From NCBI GenBank assembly GCA_016841445.1, contig JAENZD010000006.1, positions 54,010 to 118,009 of the forward strand: 64,000 nt of DNA, read 5' to 3'. The position numbers and the translations under genes are program-made. This document shows positions 7,640-16,856 of this stretch, in pieces (position 1 is the stretch's first letter; each line of letters begins with the position of its first letter). Source of the stretch: Anaerolineaceae bacterium. GTDB lineage: Bacteria; Chloroflexota; Anaerolineae; Anaerolineales; Anaerolineaceae. The notes under the pieces are model-generated. The model had not been told where the DNA came from. It saw only the letters and a list, made by a program, of their open reading frames with translations, and searched no databases.

Positions 7640-8485
7640 ATGAAAAAGGTAGCCATAATAACAGACAGCAGCGCCTATTTACCGCCAGAAGTCGTTAAAG
7701 AATTGGATTTGCATGTAGTCCCTCTGACACTGCATTGGGATGATGAAAGTTACCGGGACGGAGAAGATATCCGGGCTGAGGAATTTTATACCCGGCTGGC
7801 GCAGTCCAGCACAATCCCGACCACCAGCCAGACAACGGTTGGTGAATTTGACCGGCTTTTTAAATCCTTGCTCGATCAGGATTATGCCGTGTTTGCCATG
7901 CTCATTTCCAGCGGCATTTCCGGCACAGTGGAATCTGCAATCCAGGCGAAAACCCATTTTCCTGATGCGCCGTTAGAAGTCTTCGATTCTCAGCTTGTTT
8001 CCATGGCTTTGGGTTTCATGGTTATGACCGTCGCTAGAGCAGCAAAAGAAGGTGCCAATCTCGCTGCTTGCAAAGCGCTGGCTGAAGCAGTTTACCCGAA
8101 AATAGGTGTCTATTTCACCGTTGATACACTAAAGTACCTCAATAAGGGCGGGCGGATTAACACAGCGAAGCGGCTGTTGGGATCTGCATTGAACCTCAAA
8201 CCGATCATGGAGATCCGTGATGGGAAGATCGAACTGGTGGAATCTGTTAGATCGCGCAAGAAAGCAGTGAACCGCATGCTTGAACTGGTTGAACGGGATA
8301 TCGCTGACCTGACGCCTGTTTCGATTTCAACATTCCACGCTGCAGCTGATGAAGATAACAAGGCATTAATGGAAGAAGCTGTTGCGCGTTTTCAGCCTGT
8401 GGAAACAGTGACAACATTCGTGAGCCCGGTTATTGGCACGCATACCGGCCCGGGAACATTAAGCATTGCTTATATGGCTGGATGA
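7640..8485 (+). CDS. DegV family fatty-acid-binding protein
   Basis: The 281-residue protein starts KKVAIITDSSAYLPPE and has the family blocks TTSQTTVGEF, LISSGISGTV and SKxxx-like FDSQLVSMALG, plus LKYLNKGGRI. DegV/FakB proteins bind a fatty acid and, with the FakA kinase, activate exogenous fatty acids as acyl-phosphates. No fakA is visible nearby. The ATG at 7640 is preferred over the TTG at 7637, with AGGAGAG upstream. Confidence 0.92.
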   Translation: MKKVAIITDSSAYLPPEVVKELDLHVVPLTLHWDDESYRDGEDIRAEEFYTRLAQSSTIPTTSQTTVGEFDRLFKSLLDQDYAVFAMLISSGISGTVESAIQAKTHFPDAPLEVFDSQLVSMALGFMVMTVARAAKEGANLAACKALAEAVYPKIGVYFTVDTLKYLNKGGRINTAKRLLGSALNLKPIMEIRDGKIELVESVRSRKKAVNRMLELVERDIADLTPVSISTFHAAADEDNKALMEEAVARFQPVETVTTFVSPVIGTHTGPGTLSIAYMAG

Positions 8486-8486
8486 T

Positions 8487-9281
8487 TTAGAGCCAACCCC
8501 GTAACCTATAGATTGCCATCCCAAAATATTCCTTAAGCGCACTGGTTGTTAACCCCAGTGAGTTGGCGTTGGGCATGAGGTTGATAAAAAACTCGCCTGC
8601 CGAGGGCTTGAAAGCACTTTGCCAGTTCTGTTCTGTTACGGTGAAATCTGCTGGTGCGGGAATTACCGTTAGCCCTTGCGCTTCGAATAATGCGAGCGCA
8701 CGCGGCATGTGCATGGCAGAGGTGACCAGGATGATCTCCTTGATGTCATTTTCCTTTAAGATCTCCGATGAAAGCACCGCATCATCATAAGTATTCTGCG
8801 AATCAGGCTGAAGCCAAATTGCATCCTGAGGCACACCAATGAAGACCAACAAGTCATTCATTTCTTCTGCCGGCGATTCTCCGCGTGCGGAACTGAACGA
8901 AAGATTACCCCCGCTGGCTAAAATGACGGGTGCTGCACCATCCTGGTAAAGCTTTGAAGCATAAAGCACACGGTCACCGGCACTGTTGATTTCTGTCATG
9001 GGCCGCGGTGAATCCTGTGATTCAGTACCACCGCCCAGTAGGACGATCACTTCGGCGCTTGGTGGTGTCTCCGATGGTAAATTGCGCCACTCCAGCGACC
9101 GTGCCAGGGCATAGCTGACCCAACGATTGCTGCTGAGCCATAAGAGGATCAATGCGACAATCAGCAGGCCGCGCTGCCACTTGCGGTGTCGATTAACGAT
9201 CAGCAGGATGATCAACAGGATGCAGGTTAACCCGACAGGATAGATAAAGAGCGGTAATAATTTACTGAGATATTCGAACAT
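8487..9281 (-). CDS. YdcF/ElyC-like DUF218 membrane protein
   Basis: The 264-residue product has two N-terminal hydrophobic helices (about 8-29 and 36-54), then a DUF218 domain with VIVLLGGGTES, LASGGNLS and the strand-loop EIILVTSAMHMPRALALFE. E. coli ElyC, of the same fold, affects envelope polysaccharide metabolism, but function in this lineage is unproven. The gene converges on degV with one base between the stops. Confidence 0.85.
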   Translation of the reverse strand: MFEYLSKLLPLFIYPVGLTCILLIILLIVNRHRKWQRGLLIVALILLWLSSNRWVSYALARSLEWRNLPSETPPSAEVIVLLGGGTESQDSPRPMTEINSAGDRVLYASKLYQDGAAPVILASGGNLSFSSARGESPAEEMNDLLVFIGVPQDAIWLQPDSQNTYDDAVLSSEILKENDIKEIILVTSAMHMPRALALFEAQGLTVIPAPADFTVTEQNWQSAFKPSAGEFFINLMPNANSLGLTTSALKEYFGMAIYRLRGWL

Positions 9282-9681
9282 GCTGGCCTTCTTTCTTCCG
9301 GTGCATTAAAAATGCTTTTCCAAGGGTTTATCCAGGGTTCCTCTTTACTTAAGGAGAAAAAAATACATTTGCATCACACAAACAGAACGTCGTAACAGTG
9401 ATGAACCGTCAAAGATTATACTCGCGTAAAGACGGTGATTTCGACCAGTTTTATCGTCGCAAGGTTCATGCCAGAGTTCAATATAGAATTGGGTAAAATT
9501 GATTACTGGGTTTTCTATAATCCATAAAGACAAATACACCTTTTCGGGATATGACTTGCGATATAATACGATGATGAATTTCAATTTATTTTTAAATTGA
9601 TTTTCTGGCTATTTATTATAAGATTTTAGCAGTTGACAGGATCAAAACGCATTTGGGTATTTTAATTGATTAGGAGTTTTT
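9282..9681. other. Intergenic region between divergent genes
   Basis: About 400 bases. A 79-codon minus-strand frame here has no protein-like features and is not called. A TTGACA at 9633-9638 with TATTTT near 9658 may drive the downstream gene. Confidence 0.45.
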
Positions 9682-10506
9682 TTGGCAAGACCGTTGTGGT
9701 TTATTAATTTTCTAAAGAAACACTTTGAATTACGTTATCTTGGCGCAGAGATGACAAAATGGCCGGTGATTGGGAGGATCATGGAAAAGGCACTCTTCAA
9801 CGGCCATCAAACTGGCGATGCGCTTTTTTACCTGCCTAAAGACCGTGTGTTGATCCAGCAAAATATCACAGCACCCGATAATATTGTTGTTCCCTCGCAG
9901 GTGTTGGAATATTTTATCGATGAAGCGAAATATGTGTTTTTAATGGATAAATGTATCTGCCGCGATGCAGCAGACTGCCAGAATTATGACCATAATATCG
10001 GCTGTATTTTCCTTGGGGAGGCAGTTTTGGATATCAACCCCGAACTGGGCAGGCTGGTGGATAAGAAGACTGCACTGGCGCATGCCAAACGAGCCCGGGA
10101 AGCGGGATTGGTTCATCTTATTGGGCGAGATAAAATTGACGCGGTTTGGATGGGTGTTGAACCCTCAACGAAGCTGATGACAGTCTGCAATTGCTGTTCG
10201 TGCTGCTGCCTGTTCAAGTTCTTACCACATCTTGCGCCTAAACTTCAGAACAAGATTGAACGAATGCCCGGGGTACACCTTGAGGTTACAGATGACTGTA
10301 CCGGCTGCGGTTTATGTACACAGGACGTTTGTTTCATTCATGCGATTCACATTGAGGATGGGAAAGCAGTTATCCAGGAAGACTGCCGGGGCTGCGGAAG
10401 CTGTGCAGAGGTGTGCCCGGAGGGCGCGATTAAATTGATCATTGAACGGGAAGATTACATTGATGATGCTATACAGCGCTTATCAGAAGCTGTGGATGTG
10501 CATTAG
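9682..10506 (+). CDS. CxCCxCCC / two-cluster ferredoxin-like protein
   Basis: The 274-residue product has a CICR motif (91-94) with further cysteines at 99 and 108, a cysteine string CNCCSCCC (169-176), and two C-terminal 4Fe-4S ferredoxin motifs (Cys206/209/212/217 and 235/238/241/245). The ferredoxin part carries electrons; the cysteine-rich middle probably binds another metal cluster. The same order occurs in the paralogue at 14283-15425. The start is TTG with TAGGAG upstream. The electron partner is unknown. No signal or membrane segment, so cytoplasmic. Confidence 0.85.
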   Translation: MARPLWFINFLKKHFELRYLGAEMTKWPVIGRIMEKALFNGHQTGDALFYLPKDRVLIQQNITAPDNIVVPSQVLEYFIDEAKYVFLMDKCICRDAADCQNYDHNIGCIFLGEAVLDINPELGRLVDKKTALAHAKRAREAGLVHLIGRDKIDAVWMGVEPSTKLMTVCNCCSCCCLFKFLPHLAPKLQNKIERMPGVHLEVTDDCTGCGLCTQDVCFIHAIHIEDGKAVIQEDCRGCGSCAEVCPEGAIKLIIEREDYIDDAIQRLSEAVDVH

Positions 10507-10567
10507 CCTTTCTTAGAAATCCAGATTTAAAACCAAAAAAATTGGGGATACCGGGGGAGAACTGCTG

Positions 10568-11449
10568 CTATGAGACATCCTTTAAACGCGCCCTGGCCAG
10601 TTCACAATAATCCGGGTTGATCTCATAGCCGACGAAATGTCGCCCATCCTGCTTGGCTGCTACGCAGGTCGTTCCACTGCCAGCAAAAGGATCCAGCACG
10701 ACATCGTTTTCATAGGTTAAGAATTGAATGCAGCGATGCGGCAGCTCAACCGGAAACGGTGCGGGATGGCCGATCTGCTTGGCTTTCACAGCCTGAAACT
10801 GCCAGATGGATTTCGTCCAGGCCAGGAAATCATCCTTCTGGATGGTATTCACTCGCTCACCCTTAGGACGTTTGAAGGTCTCTTTACTGAACACAAGAAT
10901 GTATTCATGGACGTCCCGCAGGACGGGGTTGCTGGCGGACTGCCAGCTCCCCCAGGCTGTTGAGGGGCTGGCGCTGGCTGCTTTATCCCAGATGATTTCA
11001 CCCCGCATTAAATAGCCGATCTCCAACATTTGTTCGATGATGAAACTGTGCAGGGGAATGTAGGGCTTACGCCCCAGGTTGGCTACATTGATGCAAGCCC
11101 GGCCACCCGGAACGAGGACCCGGAACGTCTCCTGCCAAACCTGATAGAGGAGAGAAAGGTATTCTTCCAGGGTCAGGTCCTGATCATATTCTTTGCTGGC
11201 ATTATAGGGCGGGGAAGTGACCATCAGGTGGATGCTTTGGTCAGGTAGTTCGGACAATTCTTCGCTGGAGTGCGGGATGATGGTATCCAGGAAAGCTTCC
11301 GGGACCGGGTTCTCATGGTAGGGTGTTTTCTTTCCCCGCTGCAGCGCGTCATACATCCGGCTTTTGTAAAACCGGGATGAATCATGGCTGATCCGTCCGG
11401 GTGTTCCGAAAGTACTGGTTTCTGTGCCTTTTTTCTTATTCTCACTCAC
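10568..11449 (-). CDS. Orphan site-specific DNA methyltransferase (N4-cytosine/N6-adenine, beta class)
   Basis: The 293-residue protein carries catalytic motif IV TSPPY (78-82) before the SAM-binding motif I DPFAGSGTT (253-261), the permuted order of beta-class amino-methyltransferases; SPPY favours N4-cytosine. A central block, WGSWQSASNPVLRDVHEYIL, resembles solitary or restriction-linked methylases. No restriction endonuclease gene lies adjacent, so it is an orphan within this window. The start is GTG. The recognition sequence cannot be read from the protein. Confidence 0.92.
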   Translation of the reverse strand: MSENKKKGTETSTFGTPGRISHDSSRFYKSRMYDALQRGKKTPYHENPVPEAFLDTIIPHSSEELSELPDQSIHLMVTSPPYNASKEYDQDLTLEEYLSLLYQVWQETFRVLVPGGRACINVANLGRKPYIPLHSFIIEQMLEIGYLMRGEIIWDKAASASPSTAWGSWQSASNPVLRDVHEYILVFSKETFKRPKGERVNTIQKDDFLAWTKSIWQFQAVKAKQIGHPAPFPVELPHRCIQFLTYENDVVLDPFAGSGTTCVAAKQDGRHFVGYEINPDYCELARARLKDVS

Positions 11450-11500
11450 AATGATTAATTATAGTATGAACCTGGGATTTGATTTATCCCAGCTTGAATA

Positions 11501-11531
11501 TTGCCTTCGGTTAAGGTCTGCGAGGTATAAT
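11501..11531 (+). promoter_or_regulatory. Likely promoter for the isochorismatase-family gene
   Basis: TTGCCT at 11501-11506 and a consensus TATAAT at 11526-11531, spacer 19, about 30 bases before the start codon. The -35 is weak. Confidence 0.45.
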
Positions 11532-11560
11532 TTTCACAGTATTGGATATTTGGAGGCGTT

Positions 11561-12100
11561 ATGCTTAATCCTGTTGAATCTGTATTAGTGCTGGTTGATT
11601 TTCAAGGCCGCTTAGCGGAAATCGTTGATCGGTCTGAGCTTGTGATACCGAATGCACTGCAGTTGGTTAAAGGCTGCCAGGCAGTGAATGTACCGGTTCT
11701 GCCGACCGTGCAGGTGCCTGAAAAACTGGGACCCATCTTGCCTGAACTATCTGATGTACTGGAAGATGCTATTCCGATCCCGAAAGCCGTATTCAGTGCC
11801 TTGCGGGAGCCAAACTTTCTTTTAGCGCTTGATAAGACTTCACGAAAGCAGATTATCCTGGGTGGGATAGAAGCCCATGTATGCGTACTTCAAACGGGGA
11901 TGGACCTCCTGGATGCGGGTTATGAAGTTTTTGTATTGAGTGATGGGGTGTTCTCGCGCACTGCAGAAAATCATGACCTGGCACTCCAGCGATTGCATGA
12001 TCGAGGTGCCACCATAACAAGTGTGGAAATGGCTCTTTTCGAGCTGATTCGGACCTCAAAGCATCCAGCGTTCCGGACGATATCAAAATTGGTCAAGTAA
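11561..12100 (+). CDS. Isochorismatase-family cysteine hydrolase
   Basis: The 179-residue product has the family's catalytic triad: Asp13 in VLVDFQG, Lys89 region in IPKAVFSAL, and the nucleophile Cys122 in GIEAHVCVLQTG. These enzymes hydrolyse amides or enol ethers (nicotinamide, carbamoyl compounds, isochorismate). The compact length resembles YcaC-like hydrolases of unknown substrate. A good ribosome site, TTGGAGGCG, precedes the ATG. Confidence 0.92.
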   Translation: MLNPVESVLVLVDFQGRLAEIVDRSELVIPNALQLVKGCQAVNVPVLPTVQVPEKLGPILPELSDVLEDAIPIPKAVFSALREPNFLLALDKTSRKQIILGGIEAHVCVLQTGMDLLDAGYEVFVLSDGVFSRTAENHDLALQRLHDRGATITSVEMALFELIRTSKHPAFRTISKLVK

Positions 12101-12250
12101 ATAACGCTGTTTTCTTTTACACGAGCAATTATAAAAATTACTTCTACGGATTAAATCCAAGAATTTCCTTTTGTTATTTGCCAACCTCGTGATAGAATAA
12201 ACACAGTAAGACATGTCACTTCAACAGGCTTTAGACTTGAGAGGACTGAT

Positions 12251-12718
12251 ATGCCGATTACCCAAAAACTTCGCAAATGGCATTTTTTGATGTTAGGAAG
12301 CGTGCTGGTTCTGCTTTCCGGGTACTTGTGGTACTGGAGCTGGCGCCGGTTTGGCCTCCCGGAGGTAACCTGCCCGGAGCACTGCATCATCCTGGTGACG
12401 TATATTGTTGGGATTGCTGTTTTAGGGATTTTTATTTATCGTCTTGACCGACGTCAAGTGACTATCATGCTGATTGGCTTGGTGGTGGTCAATCTCCTGT
12501 TGGCACTTGGGACGCTATTGATTTTCCGATATTTACCATCGTTCTTCAATCTGATCAGTCCGGACGAGTATTCCGGGTTTAGTGGAGAAGCCATAGACCA
12601 ATGGCGAACGGTTTTTTTGACACCAGTGATTTACCTTCTGCAGGGCGGTTTGATCCTGCTTTGGTTGGAAAGCCTGGTGATGTTCCTGATTCGAAAACCA
12701 GCCGATCATCCGGAATAA
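12251..12718 (+). CDS. Hypothetical membrane protein
   Basis: A 155-residue hydrophobic protein with about four membrane helices (roughly 12-30, 43-62, 70-92 and 116-140). A pair of cysteines sits in the first external loop (TCPEHCII). GAGAGGACTGAT precedes the ATG. I recognise no family. Confidence 0.7.
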   Translation: MPITQKLRKWHFLMLGSVLVLLSGYLWYWSWRRFGLPEVTCPEHCIILVTYIVGIAVLGIFIYRLDRRQVTIMLIGLVVVNLLLALGTLLIFRYLPSFFNLISPDEYSGFSGEAIDQWRTVFLTPVIYLLQGGLILLWLESLVMFLIRKPADHPE

Positions 12719-12922
12719 TTTCTGAAGCTATGGGGGAATGGTTGTTGTAATTAGTAACCTGATCATGCAATTGATTCCACGCGTTCGCATACGCCATAAG
12801 GATTTTGAAGCCAGTGATGATCTTTATCTGGTTTTGTGAAATCTGCTCGTCAAAACGTATTAATAGAGAGGGTGTAGATGGAGCGTTTTCAAAAAGTTCC
12901 TAATCGTTGGTAAAATTCATTC

Positions 12923-13579
12923 ATGATTAAATTTCTAAATTCAACACTCACATTTCAACTGTTAGCAGCGTGCGGTGCATTGATCCCGCTCAGTACATCA
13001 CTTATCACAGCCCTGGCTTACCGGGGAGAGGAAAGTGAACGTTATTCTCCGCTCAACCATTTTATTTCTGAACTCGGGAAAGTTGGTGTTTCAAGATTAT
13101 CCTGGGTGTTCAACCTGGGCTTGATACTGGCTGGCTTATGTATGCTTTTGGAGAGCATCAGCCTGGGGTTGATGCTGGACAACCTGCTTGGGAAGATTGC
13201 ATTAGGTTTTGGTGTGATCAGCGCGCTCAGCTTGGCAATGGTAGGTTTGTTCCCAATGAACCATCGAAAACCGCATGGGTACGCTGCACTGGCATATTTT
13301 CGCTCAGGCCTGGTAATGGTGATTTTGTTCAGCCTGGCGATCCTCTTCCAAAAAGATGGGACTCGAATATTTTCTCGCTGGCTGAGCCTGGCTGGTATAC
13401 TGCCGGTCACAGCATTTTCAACGTTCCTTCTCATGATCCAAAAGGCTTATAAAGCAACGGAAGATCCCCTGGCGACAGAGGCCGTGAGCCGTCCCAAGGT
13501 TTGGAACCTGGCCATTGCGGAATGGTCAATATTTTTCACTATGTTGGTCTGGATTGGGGTCATAGCGATAGGGGTTTAA
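12923..13579 (+). CDS. DUF998-family membrane protein
   Basis: A 218-residue protein with about six membrane helices. NHFISELGKVG (about 45-55) after the first helix is the signature of DUF998 proteins; MVGLFPMNHRKPHGYAAL in the middle also fits. Function is unknown. Ribosome site is weak. Confidence 0.8.
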   Translation: MIKFLNSTLTFQLLAACGALIPLSTSLITALAYRGEESERYSPLNHFISELGKVGVSRLSWVFNLGLILAGLCMLLESISLGLMLDNLLGKIALGFGVISALSLAMVGLFPMNHRKPHGYAALAYFRSGLVMVILFSLAILFQKDGTRIFSRWLSLAGILPVTAFSTFLLMIQKAYKATEDPLATEAVSRPKVWNLAIAEWSIFFTMLVWIGVIAIGV

Positions 13580-13663
13580 CAATTTGACCGGGATAAACTC
13601 AATGTACAGTTAGCCACTGAGATCTAACCCTTTAAATCTTTTTATACCTGATCTAAACTTTGC

Positions 13664-13692
13664 TTGACAAGAGAGGGGCTAAAGGATAAAAT
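13664..13692 (+). promoter_or_regulatory. tRNA-Phe promoter
   Basis: TTGACA at 13664-13669 and TAAAAT at 13687-13692, spacer 17. The -35 sits in TGCTTGACA, the same extended word as the three rRNA promoters at the window end. The predicted start is about 25 bases before the tRNA. Confidence 0.75.
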
Positions 13693-13724
13693 CATTCACA
13701 CGCTCAGACAAGGGAAGCGTATAA

Positions 13725-13797
13725 GCCGAGTTAGCTCAGTTGGTAGAGCACGCGACTGAAAATCGCGGTGTCCACAGTTCGATTCTGTGACTCGGCA
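13725..13797 (+). tRNA. tRNA-Phe (GAA)
   Basis: A complete 73-base cloverleaf: acceptor GCCGAGT/ACTCGGC, D-arm GCTC/GAGC, anticodon stem CGCGA/TCGCG with loop CTGAAAA (anticodon GAA at 13758-13760), 5-base variable region, T-arm CACAG/CTGTG with TTCGATT. Discriminator A. CCA is not encoded. Confidence 0.97.
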
Positions 13798-13808
13798 CCT
13801 TGTATTTA

Positions 13809-13842
13809 AAGAGGCTGTCTTCTTAAAGACGGTCTTTTTTTT
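13809..13842 (+). terminator. Intrinsic terminator after tRNA-Phe
   Basis: A 9-bp stem (GGCTGTCTT / AAGACGGTC, two wobble pairs) followed by eight T. The T-run touches the stop of the convergent GYD gene, so it may serve both strands. Confidence 0.85.
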
Positions 13843-14161
13843 AATCTCCTGGTGGCTGAAAATCCACTTTCAGTTTTATGGCTTCATCCATCTCTTCAGG
13901 TGTGAGGAGGGGGACGGCGTGGATCCGGAAGGCTCCGCTGGCATTACCAACCAGGGTTACCGCGGTTGATACGATGTGATCGGGCAGCCTAACAATGATA
14001 TAGAAATCTTGCTCGCCATTGGCATAATGGAAAGACTCCAATGAACCGCCCACGCTCCCCAACGCTCGTTTTGAGACCTCGATCCTGGCAGAACCGCCTT
14101 CTTCCATCAACCCCTGATAGCCTTGTGGGGAATAGGATCCATAGAACAGGTATTTGGGCAT
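13841..14161 (-). CDS. GYD-domain protein
   Basis: A 106-residue protein with the GYD family pattern: KYLFYGSYSPQGYQGLMEEGG at the N-terminus, then GGSLESFHYANGEQDFYIIV and a central RLPD. The family is a small alpha/beta fold of unknown function. A strong ribosome site (TTGGAGG) precedes the ATG. Single gene, convergent with tRNA-Phe. Confidence 0.85.
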   Translation of the reverse strand: MPKYLFYGSYSPQGYQGLMEEGGSARIEVSKRALGSVGGSLESFHYANGEQDFYIIVRLPDHIVSTAVTLVGNASGAFRIHAVPLLTPEEMDEAIKLKVDFQPPGD

Positions 14162-14282
14162 GAATTACCTCCAATCCTGATGATAAATTATTCACTGCGA
14201 AGAGGGGCTGTGCTTAAGATTATAAGATGAAAGGCTGATCGATTGCAAGGAATCATTTCTTGCTTATATCACTTGGCAATTT

Positions 14283-15425
14283 TTACCGCAGCCGTTCAAG
14301 CTGGTTTACCAGGAACATTTTTGCTAATGTTAGAATTTTGCCAGGGCCGCGTAACCATGCGATCTTTATATAAGTGCTGGTTGTGTTTTTTGGAATGACG
14401 GGTTGTTTGATTTGAGATTTTTCCACGATCCTTACTGCACCGGTTGGGCAGACACTTACACATAATCCGCAGCCAATGCAGCGTGTGCTCTCAAAACGCA
14501 TGGTATTGGAATCATGCAGGGTTAGAGCTTCCGTCGGACAAATCTCGGCACAGTCTCCACAGGCAATGCAATCATCAGCATGATACTCAGCGATATAAGG
14601 ATTGCCAACAAGTTCACTGGGGTTTGTGTCGTCTTTGATGTGTCGTAAAACCCCGCAGCAGCAGCCGCAGCACATACATAAATAAATGGGGTCTTTTGAA
14701 TTGGAGGGTTGGAGAACCAGACCGGCAGCCTGCGCTGTTTTAAGTATATCGAGGGCTTCATCTAACGAGATCATCCGGCCTTTCCCGGTTTTGACCGTAT
14801 CCCGCGCCCCGCTGTCAAAGGACAAGCAGGTCTCAATAGGCTTACCACAGCCCATATTAAGCATTTCACGTTCTTGCCGGCAGATGCAGTTGCGCACTGC
14901 AATTTGTTCTTTTGAGCGCAGAATTTCTTCCGCTTGCATATAGGGCATCACGTCGGAAGTGATGGGGATGGCTTCATTGACGGGAATCGTACGGATTTGA
15001 GGTAATTTTTTCCAGGGACCATTTTTAAAATAAAAGGAAGCATATTCCTCAACCATTTCAATCAATTCAGGATCCAAACGGTTGACCTGACCCTCGTAGA
15101 ATCCGACGACAAACTGGCTGATGGAATATTCAGAGGGGGCATCATCCGGATAGCTGCCTGCGATCAACCCTTTGTGAACCATCTCATCTAAAATCCGGAT
15201 GGCTTCAGCTTCTTTTAGCCCAACTTTTCGTCCTATGGTTTTGGCTTGATCGCCCATCAGGTTGAGGTGGAGCGCAATGTTGGCTTCTGCTTCGCTGAAC
15301 AGTTTTCTGAGAATGCGTAATTCAACGCCATTTCCGGTTGGCGGATAACCTGCTGGGAGTGAATCTAAATACTTCGCCAGGCGCACATAGATGTCAGGTA
15401 TACGGCTGTCAATTCGCTGATTCAT
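14283..15425 (-). CDS. Winged-helix, CxCCxCCC and two-cluster ferredoxin protein
   Basis: A protein of about 380 residues. Counting from the TTG at 15434: residues 35-95 look like a winged-helix DNA-binding segment (AKTIGRKVGLKEAEAIRILD), followed by CICR (183-186) with Cys196 and Cys203, CMCCGCCC (253-260), and two 4Fe-4S motifs (289-299, 319-329). It is a longer paralogue of the 9682 product with an added N-terminal domain. The upstream DUF3795 gene stops inside its start region (TTGA overlap at 15431-15434), implying coupling; the ATG at 15425 is the alternative start used here. An iron-sulfur sensor or a redox protein are both possible. Confidence 0.85.
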   Translation of the reverse strand: MNQRIDSRIPDIYVRLAKYLDSLPAGYPPTGNGVELRILRKLFSEAEANIALHLNLMGDQAKTIGRKVGLKEAEAIRILDEMVHKGLIAGSYPDDAPSEYSISQFVVGFYEGQVNRLDPELIEMVEEYASFYFKNGPWKKLPQIRTIPVNEAIPITSDVMPYMQAEEILRSKEQIAVRNCICRQEREMLNMGCGKPIETCLSFDSGARDTVKTGKGRMISLDEALDILKTAQAAGLVLQPSNSKDPIYLCMCCGCCCGVLRHIKDDTNPSELVGNPYIAEYHADDCIACGDCAEICPTEALTLHDSNTMRFESTRCIGCGLCVSVCPTGAVRIVEKSQIKQPVIPKNTTSTYIKIAWLRGPGKILTLAKMFLVNQLERLR

Positions 15426-15430
15426 TGCCC

Positions 15431-15808
15431 TCAATTCGATGCTCTTTTCAGATGGTGTTGTTTCAGGTTCTCAAATGCTTGCAGATAGCTTTTGTCCTGT
15501 TGTGACCATGCGGTCAGTTTCCCGCACGGAAAATCAGGGCACTGGCTGCAGTTTTCAAGATGGTGGTCATCAACGCAGCACTGAAGGATCCAGCAGTCCG
15601 CTGACCAGTGGGTCTCACGGCTGCCCAGGCAGCCGGTGCAGTACATCTTGCGTTCGAGAACTGCTGGCATTCCTTCGTCTGCGGTCAGCCAGCCTTCGCT
15701 TTTGAACCATTTCAAGACCACTTCGGCTGCAATCCTGTCTGTTGGAGCTAATCGGATTTCGCAGGTTTGGCAGTTCAATCCGCAGCACGCGAGTTGTAAA
15801 ATGACCAT
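15431..15808 (-). CDS. DUF3795-family cysteine-rich protein
   Basis: A 125-residue protein with ACCGLNCQTCE at the N-terminus, CTGCLGS in the middle and CSQCPDFPCGKL near the end: the cysteine layout of DUF3795, thought to bind metal. It directly precedes and overlaps the ferredoxin-like gene, so the two probably work together. AAAGGACGAGAG precedes the ATG. Confidence 0.85.
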   Translation of the reverse strand: MVILQLACCGLNCQTCEIRLAPTDRIAAEVVLKWFKSEGWLTADEGMPAVLERKMYCTGCLGSRETHWSADCWILQCCVDDHHLENCSQCPDFPCGKLTAWSQQDKSYLQAFENLKQHHLKRASN

Positions 15809-15959
15809 CTCTCGTCCTTTCTTGTGAAATGCGTATTAATTTTACATGGATTTTATTTCTAGAGAAAACAACTTGGATTTTAACCAATTTTGGAGATTGG
15901 TGCGACGCAGCATGCTACGTTGCTACATGGATGCAGCAGGCTATTGAAAAAGGGTTCGT

Positions 15960-16856
15960 CTAATTATTCACCTGTTTCTGCCAGCATTGGGTATAGTACT
16001 TGACCTCAAACCCTATAGCTTGATAGAATTCTTGGTCTGAACCCACGATTGCCTCTACTGCGCCTCTTTCTGCGCAGCGTCGGACGCCTTCCAGAACAGC
16101 GGCTTTACCCAGGCCTTTTCGACGGTAATCCGGGTCAGTTGCCACTGGCTCAACATAAGCGAACCGATTATCGGGCTGATAAAACATCCCGCAAATCGAA
16201 ACAAAATCTCCATTTGGTGCTACAACCACGATCTTGAGGTTGAGATCAGCAGTAACAGTGTCGAACATCTTACGCCGCATTTCCATATCTTCCTGGGTGA
16301 TCTCCGGGACCTCACCATGGTCGAAACCGCGCCACATCACCTGGTGCACTTTGCTCCAATCGGGCCAATCTGCCAGGCTGATGAGCCGGTAGCCATCGGG
16401 TAGAACGATCTCGGGGAAGGGATCTGGGATTTTGAAAATTGCTGTTGGTCGGTCACCATGAGGCGTGAGTTGGTAGCCTCGCTTTTCCACCAGGGCAATA
16501 AATGCATGATCAAAGTCAGTGATGTAAACATTCAAATACCCGTTTTCGTTTGCAAGATTTGCTTCAGCATAGTCCAGCATATCTGAACGCAGATACCGGT
16601 ATCCAGCCTTGAATTGGAAGAATGCGTCGCCCAGGCCCTCTTCAAAGATAACAACTGCAATAATTTTTCTATCTTCCTCCCAAATCCCAATCTTTGGTAG
16701 ATAATGTGGTTGGAGGTAGGGATGCCCGTGCATATACTCCCAACCGGGTTCGACCCAGTTGCCGTCCTGGTTGCCGGGTTGGAAGTTTTCGATCAGGAAT
16801 TCACTGATTTTCCTATAATCTTCTGGGGGTTGGTAGTTTCGAAAAGAAATAGACAT
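15960..16856 (-). CDS. GNAT-family N-acetyltransferase
   Basis: A 298-residue protein whose C-terminal half is a GNAT domain: FVSICGMFYQPDNRFAYVEPVATDP followed by the acetyl-CoA loop RRKGLGKAAVLEGVRRC (motif A, R/QxxGxG/A) and GFEVKYY at the end. The N-terminal half looks like a second, degenerate GNAT fold. Substrate unknown. Single gene. Confidence 0.88.
   Translation of the reverse strand: MSISFRNYQPPEDYRKISEFLIENFQPGNQDGNWVEPGWEYMHGHPYLQPHYLPKIGIWEEDRKIIAVVIFEEGLGDAFFQFKAGYRYLRSDMLDYAEANLANENGYLNVYITDFDHAFIALVEKRGYQLTPHGDRPTAIFKIPDPFPEIVLPDGYRLISLADWPDWSKVHQVMWRGFDHGEVPEITQEDMEMRRKMFDTVTADLNLKIVVVAPNGDFVSICGMFYQPDNRFAYVEPVATDPDYRRKGLGKAAVLEGVRRCAERGAVEAIVGSDQEFYQAIGFEVKYYTQCWQKQVNN

Noticed and set aside
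9345..9584. 79-codon minus-strand frame
   Set aside because: No ribosome site, atypical composition and no recognised motif.
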